Positions 32,213-44,495 of a DNA stretch of 64,000 nucleotides are shown piece after piece. The translations under genes were made by a program, and so were the position numbers. Source of the stretch: Ypsolopha sequella (lineage: Eukaryota; Arthropoda; Insecta; Lepidoptera; Ypsolophidae); the NCBI GenBank assembly GCA_934047225.1, contig OW203990.1, positions 30,483,045 to 30,547,044 on the forward strand. The letters are read 5' to 3'. Within the stretch, counting starts at the first letter, position 1, and each line of letters starts with the position of its first letter. A model generated the notes under the pieces. It did no database searches. It was given only the letters and a program-made list of their open reading frames with translations, and was not told the origin of the DNA.

Positions 32213-33537
32213 GGAGGTAGGCATGTATTTATATATGTAACCTATTAGTATGTAGTATATAGGATGGGATTTGGTCGGCCGCCTGGATTCGTGCTGGGGG
32301 CTCGGTTGGTGATCACTGAACCTTGTTCCTGGTCCCTGGCCGGGTCTCCGGTATGGGTTCGGGCGGCTGATTGGATTTTACCTTGTATAATATATATTTT
32401 ACCTATCATTTTAATCGTAAATATATTGCTACATAAATTAAATAAACCTTTAATTTAGTTCATGTACATTTATTATTCTATTACATATATTTTCTTTATT
32501 AGATTAAATTTGACGTGTAAAAAGTGTATATATCTATACCTGCTTTGCAAAATAAACTATTTGAATTTGAATTTGAATTTGCGGAGGTAGGCATGTATTT
32601 ATATATGTAACCTATTAGTATGTAGTATATAGGATGGGATTTGGTCGGCCGCCTGGATTCGTGCTGGGGGCTCGGTTGGTGATCATTGAACCTTGTTCCT
32701 GGGGCCGTATTTTTGGGTCGTTCGGGTTCGGTTCGCGTGCGGAAGTGTATGCCTGTCTCATCTTGCAAATGACAAGTTCTGATGTGCAACGTGGGATGGG
32801 TATATGCTTTCGCGCGTGGGTTGGGAACGAGCGATTCGGAAGTGCGGCTCCTGGTCCCTGGCCGGGTCTCCGGTGTGGGTTCGGGCGGCTGATTGGATTT
32901 TACCTTGTATACTTTTGGAGAAAGTAACACTTAAAACCCCTCGCATTTCTTCACGATCTAAAGATACGTTTTATACCCATTTATGTTCAACAAATATGGC
33001 AAAACATTCATTTTTCTGGCGAACCCTGTATCTCTACAATAAAGGCCTTAGTGATGTCGATATTTTTAATCTTTCCTTGGGCGCGTTTAAAAAAAGGACT
33101 GGCGAAATATTGTTTAATCTTTAAGGTTTAATAATGTATCTCTATGTTATCAGTGTGTATTTAATGTTTATCGTACCTTTGTGTTATCAGTGTTTATTTA
33201 CTGTTATCAAAACCACCCCTGTTGTTTCCCACATTATTTTTGTAAACGATCTTTTAAGGAACTGTAGGTCTGTTTGTGTGTCTTGTATATTGTTATCTGT
33301 TATGTTTGTGACTGTGTGTTTCCTGAATAAAAATAAATAAATAAATAAATATATATTTTACCTATCATTTTAATCGTAAATATATTGCTACATAAATTAA
33401 ATAAACCTTTAATTTAGTTCATGTACATTTATTATTTTATTGCATATATTTTCTTTATTAGATTAAATTTGACGTGTAAAAAGTGTATATATCTATACCT
33501 GCTTTGCAAAATAAACTATTTGAATTTGAATTTGAAT
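32213..33537 (+). repeat. tandemly duplicated 3' UTR unit of LINE C
   Basis: The unit GCGGAGGTAGGCATGTATTT..TTGAATTTGAAT occurs at 32213-32580 and again at 32581-33537. Copy 1 lacks about 118 bp that copy 2 has after ACCTTGTTCCTGG; copy 2 holds the LINE D insertion. Both end in GAATTT repeats, so an internal tail-like tract lies between them. Confidence 0.85.
32911..33350 (+). mobile_element. short LINE 3' end (LINE D)
   Basis: Splits copy 2 of the LINE C 3' UTR unit; copy 1 shows the empty site ACCTTGTATAATATATATTT. It encodes an ORF2-like C-terminus (RISSRSKDTFYTHLCSTNMA, WRTLYLYNKGLSDVDIFNLS) with a stop near 33124, followed by a 3' UTR and an AAATA-repeat tail (about 33324-33350). Strongly 5'-truncated. 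Confidence 0.75.
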
Positions 33538-36500
33538 CAATCTCGAATAATATGGTTTATATCAATAGGTTTATCTTTTTCATTACAATGTTCGCATTCC
33601 ATTGGCACACATATATTTATTCTGTTTAAATGGGCTGGTGTTCTGACATGTCCAAATCGCAATCTTGCCATTTGTGTAATGAACTGTCTGTTTCCATCTT
33701 TTATTTTCGTATACCAAGGCTTTACGGGAATAGTCTTTTGAATCGCTGCGTACCAACGGCCTGTAGTTTCAATAGTCTTATTTCGGTATTCTTTCCAGAG
33801 ATTAGTGGCGTCTTCTTTAATATTAGCGTAGAAATCAGTAAATGGAATGACACATGAGTCTTCCGCAGAAATTTCATTGATTCCCCTAAAAGCTATCTTA
33901 TCAACTATCTCATTTCCCTCTATACCACAGTGAGATGGAACCCACATGAGTTCTACAGTTATATTTACTAAATTAAAAATTATTTCTCTAATAGAATACA
34001 AAATGTAACTAGTTTTGTAATGGCAATTTATATTACTGAGAGCAGTAAGTACTGACATACTATCAGATATAATTAAAAATTTATTAACATTGTTGATACT
34101 TGTTATATGTTGTAATGCTTTGAGGATAGCATACGCTTCTGCTGTGAATATTGAGCAGTTAGTATCTAATCTATAACATTCAGAAGTTTTCTTTTGTTGG
34201 TCATAAAATGCTGCTCTGGTTATATTTTCTTGCTTACTGCCATCAGTAAAAATTCTGTAGAAACCATGTTTTTTGCTAACGACTCTAATAAAATCATATT
34301 TATTATTCATTCTAGTAATATTAATATTAATATTTTGTAAATTAATTTGATAATTATTGTGGTAATATGGCCATTTAGTATTTTTGTATATATTGTGACA
34401 CTTATTTTCTACCTCAATGTACATTCTATGCATATTAGGAAGTATGTAATTTTTATTAAGTAAAGTGTTAGCTGTGGTACATTTGTCATTTAACGGTTGT
34501 AATGGATATGGCTTTATCTTTTCTAATATTATTGAGTTCTGATTTGTTAGGGATTTAACACAGAATTTATCAGAAAAGATTAATCGTCTTATTCTTAGTG
34601 GCATAATGCAAGTTTCTACTTCTAAAGCATTAATTGGTGTTGAGCACATTGCGCCAGTTATTATTCTAAGTGCTTTGTTTTGAATTACATCAAGTTTAGC
34701 GAGCAAAGTCGGAGAAGCATGCATATATGCTAAGCAACTGTAGTCAAAATGACTTCGTACTATGCTTTTATACAAATTAGTCAATATCAGAGGATCAGCT
34801 CCCCAATGAGTTCCTGCTAAACATCTCAAAATATTTAGAGCTTTACAAGCTTTTCCAATAATATATTTTATGTGAGAGTCAAAACTTAGTTTTGAGTCTA
34901 ATATTACTCCTAAAAACTTTTTTTCCTTGCACAAAGGGATGGCAACACCGTTCAGTTTGACATTTTCAAGTAAACAATCTTGAAATTTCTTACTGAAAAT
35001 AACAACAGAGCTTTTTTCTGTACTTATTTCTAATTTGAGTAAATTATAGTATGTATTAAGTTGTTGCAAAGCTGTATTTAATTCTGAGACGGCCATATTC
35101 ACATCATGATACTTGAGTAAATTACTACATCATCAGCAAATTGAAGGATTTTAACGTGAGTGTTTTTGACATATTTACAAATTTCTGATACATAAATATT
35201 AAATAATAAAGGAGATAAAGTGGCTCCTTGCATGGTGCCCTTATAAATATATCTGGGTCCATGTAACTTTCCATTTTTTCTAACGTACATGGATCTGTCA
35301 TATAAAAATTCAAATATCCAATGTGTTAATTTACCAGGAATACCTATTCTATTCAAAATTTGAGCTAAGACTGAAGCATTGACATTATCAAATGCACCTT
35401 TTATGTCTAGAAAAGCAGCAACAGTAGTTTCATTACTTAAAAAAGAACTGCGTATATCAGAGACCAGAGATGTAAAACTATCACTAGCACTTTTTCCTCT
35501 ACGAAATCCGAATTGGTTAGGAGGAAGAATCTGATTGTTTTCGATGAACCAGTCTAGTCTGATTTTTATCATTTGTTCAAATAATTTACCAAGACAAGAA
35601 GACAATGAAATGGGGCGATATGAGTTAGGATCTCCTGATGTTTTATCTGATTTTAAAATTGGAATTACACATTGATTTTTCCAAGAACTGGGTATAATTT
35701 TTTTTCCCATAAAAGATTAAAAATACATATTAATAATTTTTGTGCGTTTATGTGCAAGTTCTTTATTAATTTGTATGGAATGTCATCCAATCCTGGACTA
35801 GTATCTTTTCTTGACTTTAAGGCCATACAAAATTCATGCCATGTGAATGGTTCAATCAAAAACAAACTAGATGGATCAGCTTCCTCGTGGAAAAAAGATG
35901 ATAAAATATTAAGATCAATTTGCTTTTCAGGTGCATTTAATGGAGCTAATTTATCAAGAAAGGCTGGAATCCACTCATCTCCTTCATCACAACAACTTGT
36001 CCTAATGCGCTTAAATCTTCTTATAAAATTCCATATGGTGCTTATAGGTGTCATTCTTGTGAATGAAGCACATAAAATTTTCCACTTATTCTTTTTTTGT
36101 TCAATTATAAATCTTTTTTTCTCAGCATCTATTTTTTTGTATTGTATAAAATTTTCAATGCTAGGGTTTTGCCAATATAATTTTAATGCTTCTCTACTTT
36201 TTAATACCATATCTTGACAACTATCATCCCACCAAGGTGCAGGACTCTTAGTTACAGTTTTGTTTTTTAAATTGTTTGAGTTATCTTTTGGAATACTTTT
36301 GAGCCTAATAGAATTTAAAATATCACAAAAGTTTTGGTATGATTTCAGTGGATCTTCTCTATTGTCAAATTTCATTTTCTCTACCATTTGTTCAGATTGC
36401 TGATTAAAAAAATTCCAGTCTGCTTTATTATATAAAAATCTATTAATATTATAATTTTTTTCATAAGTGCTAGGGCTCAATTGAATTGTAGTGATGGTAG

Positions 36501-37071
36501 GTAAATGATAACTCCCCATAGGATCATCATGTACCTTCCACTGACACAATGGGGCTATTACAGGACTTACACAAGTAATATCGATTGCAGAAGGATTTCT
36601 ATTAGGAGGAGGAACAGTAGTGAAGGAACCAGTATTTAATATACAAAGATCACATTCATCAATGACATCATATACATCATTGCCCCTTGTATTGTTGCTC
36701 AAACATCCAAATGCAACATGATGTGCATTTAAGTCACCGGCTACAAGTAAAGGTTTTTTAAGCTTATTTATTATATTCTTGAATTTATTAGCTCTAAGAG
36801 GTCCTATTTTTTGATTACTTGGTGGACAGTAGACACATAGTATTGATAAGTCTCCAACAGATGTATTCAGCGATATAGCAACGGTTTGTATTTGTTGATG
36901 AAATGGAATGCTAATAGTTTTATATTTTAAAAAATTTCTTATTAAAATTGCTACACCTCCGTGTTCATTTTTAGCATTTTTATAGATAAAATCATATCCA
37001 GGTACATATACAGGTCTATATTTAGTGTCATCTTTCAACCATGTTTCATTTAGTAGGCAAATATCTATATC
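33538..37071 (-). pseudogene. LINE F ORF2: endonuclease, RT and RNase H (main part)
   Basis: Following the DIRS insertion the endonuclease continues with DICLLNETWLKDDTKYRP, HGGVAILIRNF, LLVAGDLNAHH and SAIDITCVS. The RT has NSYRPISLSSCLGKLFEQMI, AAFLDIKGAFDNVNASVLAQ, GTMQGATLSPLLFNIYVSEI and the catalytic LQFADDVVIYSS. RNase H follows with FRIFTDGSKQEN, TAEAYAILKAL, IISDSMSVLTAL and MWVPSHCGIEGNEIVDK. The C-terminal Cys motif (CVPMECEHCNEKDKPIDINH) runs into LINE C at 33538. One-base shifts occur in the A8 run near 35693-35700 and near 35100. RT plus RNase H plus APE endonuclease fits the I superfamily. Confidence 0.9.
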
Positions 37072-37086
37072 AAATCCCTTGACCGT

Positions 37087-37270
37087 TATTCGAAGCTTAA
37101 TAGATTGAGATAGGCACTTCTAGTTTCCCGCGCTATTTCCGTTTCCGTTTTACCCAAGAAGTTTCGTCATGGTATCATGACGGTATCATGATGGTATCAT
37201 GTCTGGTTTTTACCCCTTCCTCCACGAGGCAGAGGCGCGTAAGAAAACGTTCGCGCCTTGTACTTCATTG
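37087..37270 (+). repeat. DIRS left inverted terminal repeat
   Basis: TTATTCGAAGCTTAATAGAT at the outer side and CTTGTACTTCATTG at the inner side are matched in reverse complement at 58410-58594. It contains three near-identical GGTATCATG-type motifs (about 37170-37202). The outermost 15 nt (37072-37086) are unique to this end and reappear only in the internal complementary region. Confidence 0.92.
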
Positions 37271-37604
37271 GCGTCTTGTTTCCCGCTACGAAAGGTTGTG
37301 CCTGAGCCTCAACCAATACCGATATTTAAAAAATTCCGTTTTGAAATAATTATTTCCATTTATATAATTTCACTATCCGGTGATTTTTCTAACAAGGATT
37401 TATATGGTAAGATTCAACTAAATTGTAAGTACACTATTTTATTTCTTCTTGGTATTCCGTACCTATATAATTATTAAATAACGGTTTTTCCGTTCGTGCT
37501 TTAGAGTGGATCAGATTTTAATATCTGTTAACGGGATAAAGTGTAAGTGTAAAATAATAAGATTTTAGTATTTACCTACCCAAATTTACGCAATTTATAG
37601 AACA

Positions 37605-38988
37605 ATGGATCCTAATGACGACGAAGCGCCACCAGCACGTGGGCAGGCCCCTATCCCATATCGTGCAAGGGTCTCGCAGACCCTGTTGCCACCATGTGGG
37701 CAGGTCCCATTGCCACCACGTGCGCAGGCCTCGCCATCACACGCGCTGCACCCATCGCCGCCATCACCGAGGCCTGTAGCGCCACCAACTCCGCCTCGCA
37801 GGCGGAGGAGAAGGTCGACTTCGAGTTCCTTGAGCAGCAGCAGCAGCAGTACCAGCTCATCGACTTCAAGCTCTTCATCGGGTTCAGCTCGTCGCCACAA
37901 GCGCTCTCGCTGCAGACGCAACAAAAGAAGGGGGGGCAAACGAAGGCGCCACGATGATCAAAGGTTAGAGGAGCTGACCAGACAGGTACGTGAATTGCGC
38001 AGTCATTTGTCCAATAACGCTCATGCACCGAGTCCTCTTGTCAACATTGAGGATGATTTTTCGGTTGATCCAAACGTCAGTGGCGAGCTTTATGAGGATG
38101 TACCCGATAATGTAAACAAAGTGGAGCCTGTCATTAATTTTGACATAGAGATAAAGTTAAAGGAACCTACCGTTCCCAAAGCGCCAGAGAAGTTTGTTAA
38201 ATCCTTAAATGATATACAGCGTTTTAATACGGAGGAATGGTGCGAAGTTTGTTATGCCGAAACTCAAAAACTTTATAACCTTACTCCAGGATTTGTCGGG
38301 TTAGAAATGAATGATGAGGTGAAGGCGTATGATACCTTGCGGAATTTGGCGTACGCAGATAAGACATTTGCATCCCTGACTTTTTGTGCTTTAAAACAAA
38401 GAGAAGCTGTACAAAATAGCCTCCATAGTCTTCTAACATGGTTTCGTGATAGTGACAACCCGAATTATGAAAATCTCAGTGAAAAAAATCAATTTCATTC
38501 AAGGAGAATTTCATAAAGTGTCAGGGGACCTGATGCAAATTATTTGCGGTCACCGAGCTGAGATTATTCAAATGAGAAGAGATGGCATAATGAGCTTTGT
38601 ACGTGACCCCCTTGTCAAATCTGCTTTGCGAAAAATACCACCGACTTGCCAAAATGTATTCAATGCAGAAAGTTTCACAACTTCGCTTGAGAAAGCTGGT
38701 GGAGTAAGAAAAGCTTTCTGGCCAATTAAATCAAGCAGCTCCGCTCCGCTAGCAGGAACAAGTAAGGCTAGAGATCAGAACCCTTCGCAAGGGTCCGCGC
38801 CATATAAAGGTCCCTCGCAGGGTACCAAAAGTTCTGGCTTGAATGATAAAGTACCCTCGCAGGGTAGTAACTTTTATCGTCCTTCGCAAGGACGCCAGAT
38901 TAGTGACCGTCGTGGAGGTGGTCCTTATAATAACAATTTTCGGTCCCAAGGTACACAACTTAGTGAAACTTTTTCTTACGGGCAGTAG
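37605..38988 (+). pseudogene. DIRS gag-like protein
   Basis: Starts MDPNDDEAPPARGQAP with a Pro-rich N-terminus, a Ser-rich stretch and an Arg/Lys-rich patch (about residues 40-115), then a conserved-looking region (FNTEEWCEVCYAETQKLYNL, DKTFASLTFCALKQREA). A one-base expansion in an A run near 38485-38491 shifts the frame; the second frame carries on with KVSGDLMQIICGHRAEII and NVFNAESFTTSLEKAGG. The C-terminus has five PSQG repeats (38783-38892) and ends SYGQ. These features fit DIRS gag proteins, which bind the RNA genome. RT begins downstream of the LINE B insertion. Confidence 0.75.
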
Positions 38989-38999
38989 GTAATTTTGCT

Positions 39000-41900
39000 T
39001 TTTCTAGTTAAGTATTCATTTGTTTTCAAAACAATTTCATTTTTTTGACGTTTATTTATAGTTTTAGTTTGTTCCGTTTTGTGCATCGAACTACCTGTTA
39101 AAATTGTGTTTCCGTATGTGTTCAGATTTAGTCAATTTGCGTTCAAATATATTGTTTATGTACCGTTCTGTACTTACTGCCCAATTTATCTTTAGTTTAA
39201 TACACTACCGGCAGGTGGAACTTAAATTTTAGTCTCGCGTATTATAGAATAGTTTATTTGTATTTAGTATATTATTAGGTATTTATACCTATATTATTAT
39301 ATATATATTTACTCATAAGTACATATGCTAAGTAGTATATTCAATGATAATAGTTCTAAGAGTGATGAGTTTATGTCTTGCTCTTCTTCTTTTGATGACA
39401 GTAGTAGTGACTGCAGCTTTCAAAGTATTCCAAGTCTCCATGAGTCATTGACGTCACAATTTTCCGACTGTGCTAAAAATTTCAATGTCGTACATATTAA
39501 TGCCCAAAGCATCTGGGGTCATTACCCAGACATGTTGGGTTCATTTGATATTAAAAATATCCATGCAATTTTAGTGTCAGAGTCGTTTTTAAAACCATGT
39601 TTACCTTCCACATCTGTTTCAATCCCAGGTTTTCATCTCATACGCAACGACCGTGTCCCTAGGGATTGTGGTGGAGTAGCAATTTACTTGAGATCACATA
39701 TTCCTTTCTCCATAGTCAGTATGTCTGCTCAACCACCTCCCCTGGATGCTGGCGAGCACCTATTTATTGAGGTAATGTTAAATCACACAAAGCTTCTTCT
39801 TGGTGTTTATTACCCTCCTTCCATGACTGTCAATTATTTTTCATCCTTCGAAAGTCTATTACAGAACTTAGCTCCATTATACAGTCACACAATTGTAATG
39901 GGTGATTTTAACACTTGCCTTCTCAAAAACGACCATCGCTCTTCTTCTCTCAGATCTCTCATTAGTTCCAGTAATTTAAATATCCTCCCTTCAAACTCCA
40001 CTCATCACTTTCCAAATTGCCAACCTTCTCTTCTCGACCTTATTATGGTCTCATCACCAGCACACGTTGATAAGCATGGTCAGTACAGCACTGATGCTTT
40101 TTCATATCATGATTTAATTTATCTATCCTATAAAGTTCATCCCCCTAAGGCTAAACCAAAAGTTCTTCTGCAACGCAATTTTAGTGGTATGAATCTGCAT
40201 GATCTTAGCGAGGATGCCAAAAACATAGAATGGAATGCTGTTTTAAATGCTAATACTGTAGACGAACAAGTTAGTATCTTTAACTCTCTGCTAACGCAGT
40301 TATTTGATAAGCATGCCCCTGTCCGCGCTATCAAGATGAAACACATTCCTGCTCCTTGGCTTACCGATGATATTAAGAAGTTAATGGAGAAGAAAGTCAT
40401 CGCTAAGTCAAAATTTAAACGTCGACCAACTGATGTCAATAAAAATAAGTACTTGCAGATACGGAATCACTGCAACAAGGTGTGTAGAGATGCTCAACGA
40501 CGCCATATCCATGAATCTGTTGAAAACGGCGATCCAGCCAAAGTATGGAAATTTCTAAAGTCACTGGGTGTTGGTAAGTCTCGCCAAGACTCCATTTCTA
40601 AAGATTTAAACTTAAATTGTCTTAATCAGCATTTTTCTTCTTCGTCCACTATTGGCAGTGCTACGAAAACAAATACGCTAAGTTATCTTTCTTCAATTCC
40701 AGCACCCGACTACTCTCCGTTTGTCTTTAGCCAACTCACCGATTGTGATGTTAGGAAACACATCACCTCTATTACATCTAATGCAGTTGGTAGTGAATGT
40801 ATAAGCCGTAAAATGATAATTCCTATCCTAGAAATCCTCTTACCTGTTATCACTTTCATCCTAAATAGCTCTATATCAATGAGTTCTTTTCCAACTTTAT
40901 GGAAATACGCTCAAGTGACTCCGTTACCTAAGAAAGCTAATCCATCTTCCTTTTCTGAATACCGACCCATATCCATCCTTCCATTCCTATCCAAGGTCCT
41001 CGAACGTGCTGTACATCATCAGTTAAGTGAATTCCTTAACAGAAACAACCTACTAAATCCAAATCAATCAGGTTTTCGCCCTGGTCACAGTACCGTTACT
41101 GCCTTAGTGAAAATAAGTGATGATATCCGGAGGGGTATGGACAAAGGACAACTGACACTTCTGACTCTACTGGACTTTTCAAATGCATTTAATACAGTTG
41201 ACTTTGACATACTCTTAGGAGTGCTTCGTTCCCTAAACATATCTCCAACGGTGATTGGCTGGTTTCGTAGTTATCTACGTGGACGCCGGCAACGTATCCG
41301 CATTGATGATTATTTTTCTGATTGGTGCGATATTTCTGCTGGTGTTCCTCAAGGAGGCGTCCTCTCTCCTCTACTTTTCGCTTTATTTATCAATAATATC
41401 TCACAATTCATTTCTTCCTCGTACCATCTTTATGCAGATGATCTCCAAATCTACACTCAAGCAAAGTTGGATGATCTCTCGCAGGCCATTTCCATGACTA
41501 ATGATGACCTAACGAGGATATCTGCATGGAGCAATGACTATGGGCTAAAAGTTAATCCCACCAAGACTCAAACTATCATAATAGGTAGCCCGTGGTTCGT
41601 TAATAGAATTGATTGGCAACAGCTTCCTCATATCTTGTTTGATGGAACTCTTATCCCATTTAGCACAAAGGTTAAAAATCTAGGAATCATTTTTGATAGC
41701 TGTTTAACATGGGTTCCACAGATCAATGAGGTAAGTAGAAAAATGTTTGCTGCTGCAGGTGCTATGAGAAGGCTCCGAAATTTCCTACCTACTGCCACTA
41801 AAATTGCACTCGCACAATCTCTCTTATTACCCATTCTCGATTATGCTGACGTCAGTTATTTGGATCTCACTGAAGCGCAACTTGACAAACTCGAACGTCT

Positions 41901-42656
41901 TCAAAATTTTTGTATACGATTTATTTTTGGTCTTCGCAAGTATGATCACGTTTCTGAATTTCGTTCTCAACTTAACTGGCTCCCTATTCGTCAGCGCCGT
42001 GATACTCACATCCTGTCTCTATTATTTTCCGTGTTGCACAATCATGCAATTCCTTCCTACCTTAAGACTAATTTTCAATTTCTTCGTGATACTCATGGTT
42101 GTTCCTTACGTGCCTCTCACAATCTCCTTTTGGCAACACCATCTCATTCATCATCCTTCTTCACAAATTCCTTTTTAGTCCAAGCTGTTCGGTTGTGGAA
42201 CGATCTTCCTTTGCCAATAAGGAGAGCTCCATCACTGCCTGTCTTCAGAAAATTAGTCAAGGGTTATTACTTGTCTCTCTAACTCTTCTGCACCATATTT
42301 TGTATTCAGAGCTTTTATATTTACTTTTTTTTAAATTGTATATTTGTAAAATGTATTTATTATGTTTGAAACAATTATTTATATATGTAGGTATATGTAT
42401 TGTATACATATATGTATTAGTATGTATTATTATTCATATAATCTGGCTTCTACTTTATATATCTTATTTTATATGTACACCGCCTCTTTCAGCAATTTTA
42501 ATGTTTTTTTTCCACCTAAAGGTTGTCTGGAAGAGATCGCTTTAAGCGATAAGACCGCCTATTTGTACTTACCCTCTGTACTCGTATTTTTAAGTTCAAT
42601 TAATTGTATTATTTTTCTTTTGTGGTGTGACAATAAAGCTGTATTGTATTGTATTG
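39000..42656 (+). mobile_element. LINE B (ORF2-only copy) inserted in the DIRS
   Basis: Lies between DIRS gag and RT. ORF2 is open, and the 3' UTR carries the hairpin module (about 42519-42570, GGTTGTCTGGAAGAGATCGC) followed by CAATAAAG and a TATTG-repeat tail (about 42636-42656). ORF1 is absent, so the copy is 5'-truncated. The left boundary between 38989 and 39324 is not resolved, and I could not identify a target duplication. Confidence 0.78.
39325..42282 (+). CDS. LINE B ORF2: APE endonuclease and reverse transcriptase
   Basis: A 985-codon open frame, alignable end to end with LINE A ORF2. Endonuclease motifs: VVHINAQSIWG, LVSESFLKPC, TIVMGDFNTCL, LLDLIMVSS, FSYHDLI. RT motifs: FSEYRPISILPFLSKVLERA, LTLLDFSNAFNTVDFDILLG, GVPQGGVLSPLLFALFINNI and YHLYADDLQIYTQ. 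The C-terminal part (KYDHVSEFRSQLNWLPIRQR) is shared. No RNase H. All catalytic residues that I can recognise are present; lack of ORF1 and upstream promoter makes autonomous activity doubtful. Confidence 0.9.
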   Translation: MLSSIFNDNSSKSDEFMSCSSSFDDSSSDCSFQSIPSLHESLTSQFSDCAKNFNVVHINAQSIWGHYPDMLGSFDIKNIHAILVSESFLKPCLPSTSVSIPGFHLIRNDRVPRDCGGVAIYLRSHIPFSIVSMSAQPPPLDAGEHLFIEVMLNHTKLLLGVYYPPSMTVNYFSSFESLLQNLAPLYSHTIVMGDFNTCLLKNDHRSSSLRSLISSSNLNILPSNSTHHFPNCQPSLLDLIMVSSPAHVDKHGQYSTDAFSYHDLIYLSYKVHPPKAKPKVLLQRNFSGMNLHDLSEDAKNIEWNAVLNANTVDEQVSIFNSLLTQLFDKHAPVRAIKMKHIPAPWLTDDIKKLMEKKVIAKSKFKRRPTDVNKNKYLQIRNHCNKVCRDAQRRHIHESVENGDPAKVWKFLKSLGVGKSRQDSISKDLNLNCLNQHFSSSSTIGSATKTNTLSYLSSIPAPDYSPFVFSQLTDCDVRKHITSITSNAVGSECISRKMIIPILEILLPVITFILNSSISMSSFPTLWKYAQVTPLPKKANPSSFSEYRPISILPFLSKVLERAVHHQLSEFLNRNNLLNPNQSGFRPGHSTVTALVKISDDIRRGMDKGQLTLLTLLDFSNAFNTVDFDILLGVLRSLNISPTVIGWFRSYLRGRRQRIRIDDYFSDWCDISAGVPQGGVLSPLLFALFINNISQFISSSYHLYADDLQIYTQAKLDDLSQAISMTNDDLTRISAWSNDYGLKVNPTKTQTIIIGSPWFVNRIDWQQLPHILFDGTLIPFSTKVKNLGIIFDSCLTWVPQINEVSRKMFAAAGAMRRLRNFLPTATKIALAQSLLLPILDYADVSYLDLTEAQLDKLERLQNFCIRFIFGLRKYDHVSEFRSQLNWLPIRQRRDTHILSLLFSVLHNHAIPSYLKTNFQFLRDTHGCSLRASHNLLLATPSHSSSFFTNSFLVQAVRLWNDLPLPIRRAPSLPVFRKLVKGYYLSL

Positions 42657-42704
42657 TACACAACAACAATAGAACAATAGAAAACCAAAGTATCAAAACA
42701 AATA

Positions 42705-44196
42705 TGGCCATAAGCGCGCCGGCTCACCCTCCGCTGGCAACCACGGGGGCAAAAAGAAAAGGTATTGACTCTGTCCAGTTCCGAGCGGGTCAGTTAGCAC
42801 ATTATTACCGCCAGTGGGAAAGACTAGGAGCTCCACTATATCTGCTTCGAATCATAAAAGGTTATCGCATACCTTTTGTCCAAAAACCACCATTAGTAAT
42901 GCCGAGCCTGAAACGGACGGGTTTCGATACTCCTGTGTCGGAAAACATGACCAAAGCTATAGAGCAGATGAAGAGCCAGGGTGTGCTCGAACCAGTACAG
43001 CTATCACCAAGCTTTATATCAAAGATCTTTCTCATTCCAAAAACCGACTGCTCTGTACGTCCAATTTTCAATCTAAAGGCTCTCAACAAGTATGTGCTAA
43101 CAGACCCTTTCAATTTAATAAATGTTTACCAAGTGCCGGATTTTCTTCAACCTCAGGACTGATTGTGCAAGGTGGATATTTCCCAAGCCTACTTTCATTT
43201 GGCAGTAGCAGAGAGCCACAGACGCTTTCTAAGACTAATTTACAAAGGGGAAATTTTGGAAATGACATGCCTACCTTTCGGTATCAGCACGGCACCAAAA
43301 ACCTTCGCCTCGCTAACCAATTGGATTGCTCAAATGCTCCGAAACCTAGGAGTTCGAATAATTGTTTTCTTACAATACAATACAATACAATACAAAACGT
43401 TTATTTGCTATAAAATGTGTGTAAAGTATAACAGTTGTTCGTAAATTTATGTCCAATCACATTTTACCATTACTGGTATGCAAAAATTTTAATTACTAAC
43501 TACAACTATTACATTATCTATAATATTACATGAGAAGTGCAACATATTAACATTATTTATTATATTTATTACATTAAATTAAAATTGAGAATGATTAAAA
43601 TGTCATTAAATTAATTATCTATGATTTAGTAGTATGAATGTCATTATCATTTAAATATTCATCAACATTATAATAGCACTTATTGACTAAGATGTTGTAC
43701 AATTTGTTTTGGAATTGTGTTAGATTAAGCTCTCTCATTTCGTTTGGAAGATGATTATACATTTTTGGAGCCATGGCATATACTGTATTACAATAGAATA
43801 TTGTGTTTGCGTTATGAAATGGGAATACTTTATAATTGCTCCGTGCTGTTCTTAGTATTCTAGGGTGTACAATTTTATATAGAATGAGGTTTTTGTGAAC
43901 AAATGTACATGCTTCATATATGTACATGCTAGGGACCTTAGACGATTATTTATTGGCTCATCAGGACAGATCAACACTGTGCGACCACGTGCACATGTTA
44001 ATCACTTATCTGGAACGACTATAGGATGGGTGGTGAATCTCAAAAAGACACAAACGACCCCGCAAAAGAGTTTAGTGTATTTGGGCGTGCAATGGGACCC
44101 CTGGGCATACAAAAAGTCTCTTCCTCAAGAGAAAGTAACAGCACTTCGTACCAAAGTGTCAAAAATACTGCAGCTAAACAAAATTACCATTCATGT
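42705..44196 (+). pseudogene. DIRS reverse transcriptase (interrupted by LINE E)
   Basis: From MAISAPAHPP the frame reads FRAGQLAHYYRQWERLGAPL and GYRIPFVQKPPL, typical of DIRS RT starts, then PSFISKIFLIPKTDCSVRPI. A TGA at 43160-43162 lies between PQD and [19 protein letters not shown] (motif A Asp). [20 protein letters not shown] follows. LINE E splits the catalytic motif: IIVFL before it and DDYLLAHQDRSTLCDHVHML after it (from 43941). A 2-bp insertion near 44025 shifts the frame before GWVVNLKKTQTTPQ. The domain breaks off at 44196 at the solo LTR and resumes at 55952. Confidence 0.88.
43383..43936 (-). mobile_element. 5'-truncated LINE fragment (LINE E)
   Basis: Minus-strand frame 43927-43619 encodes a LINE C-terminus (VYAMAPKMYNHLPNEMREL, then LVNKCYYNVDEYLND) with a stop and a 3' UTR ending in TTGTA repeats (plus strand 43382-43397). 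It sits in the DIRS RT with a short CTTA duplication (43379-43382 and 43937-43940), and the flanking RT frame is otherwise continuous. Confidence 0.75.
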
Positions 44197-44495
44197 TGTC
44201 AGGTGGCACGACCGGCAGGTACCCGGTCTTTCCACCGGTCGTACCTCTGAACAAGATAAAACTTAAACAGGGACCTAATAGTAACCATCATCATCATCAT
44301 CATTTATTAATTCACAAACAATATAAATTGTATTTGAATAAAATTACTAAAACTAAAACCTTAATGCTAGCTAAAATTAAAAAGAACACAAATAAATTAT
44401 TGTCAATAGTTAATATATGGTAATACAATTTCAAAATACATGTCAGACAATTTTTAAAGTTAAACAAGTCAAAAAAAAAAAAAAGTCAAGTCTGC

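Larger units (their letters stand above)
23882..33537 (+). mobile_element. Jockey-type LINE C (split by LINE A)
   Basis: It is bounded by a duplicated target, CAATATCGAAT at 23871-23881 and CAATCTCGAAT at 33538-33548 (one mismatch over 11 bp), which comes from LINE F ORF2. It contains the end of ORF1, ORF2 in two pieces (24189-26730 and 31594-31929) and a long 3' UTR ending in GAATTT repeats. LINE A sits in its ORF2, and LINE D in its duplicated 3' UTR. Confidence 0.85.

Noticed and set aside
37595..38028. Minus-strand ORFs opposite DIRS gag
   Set aside because: Antisense shadows of the biased Ser/Pro/Arg codons on the plus strand.
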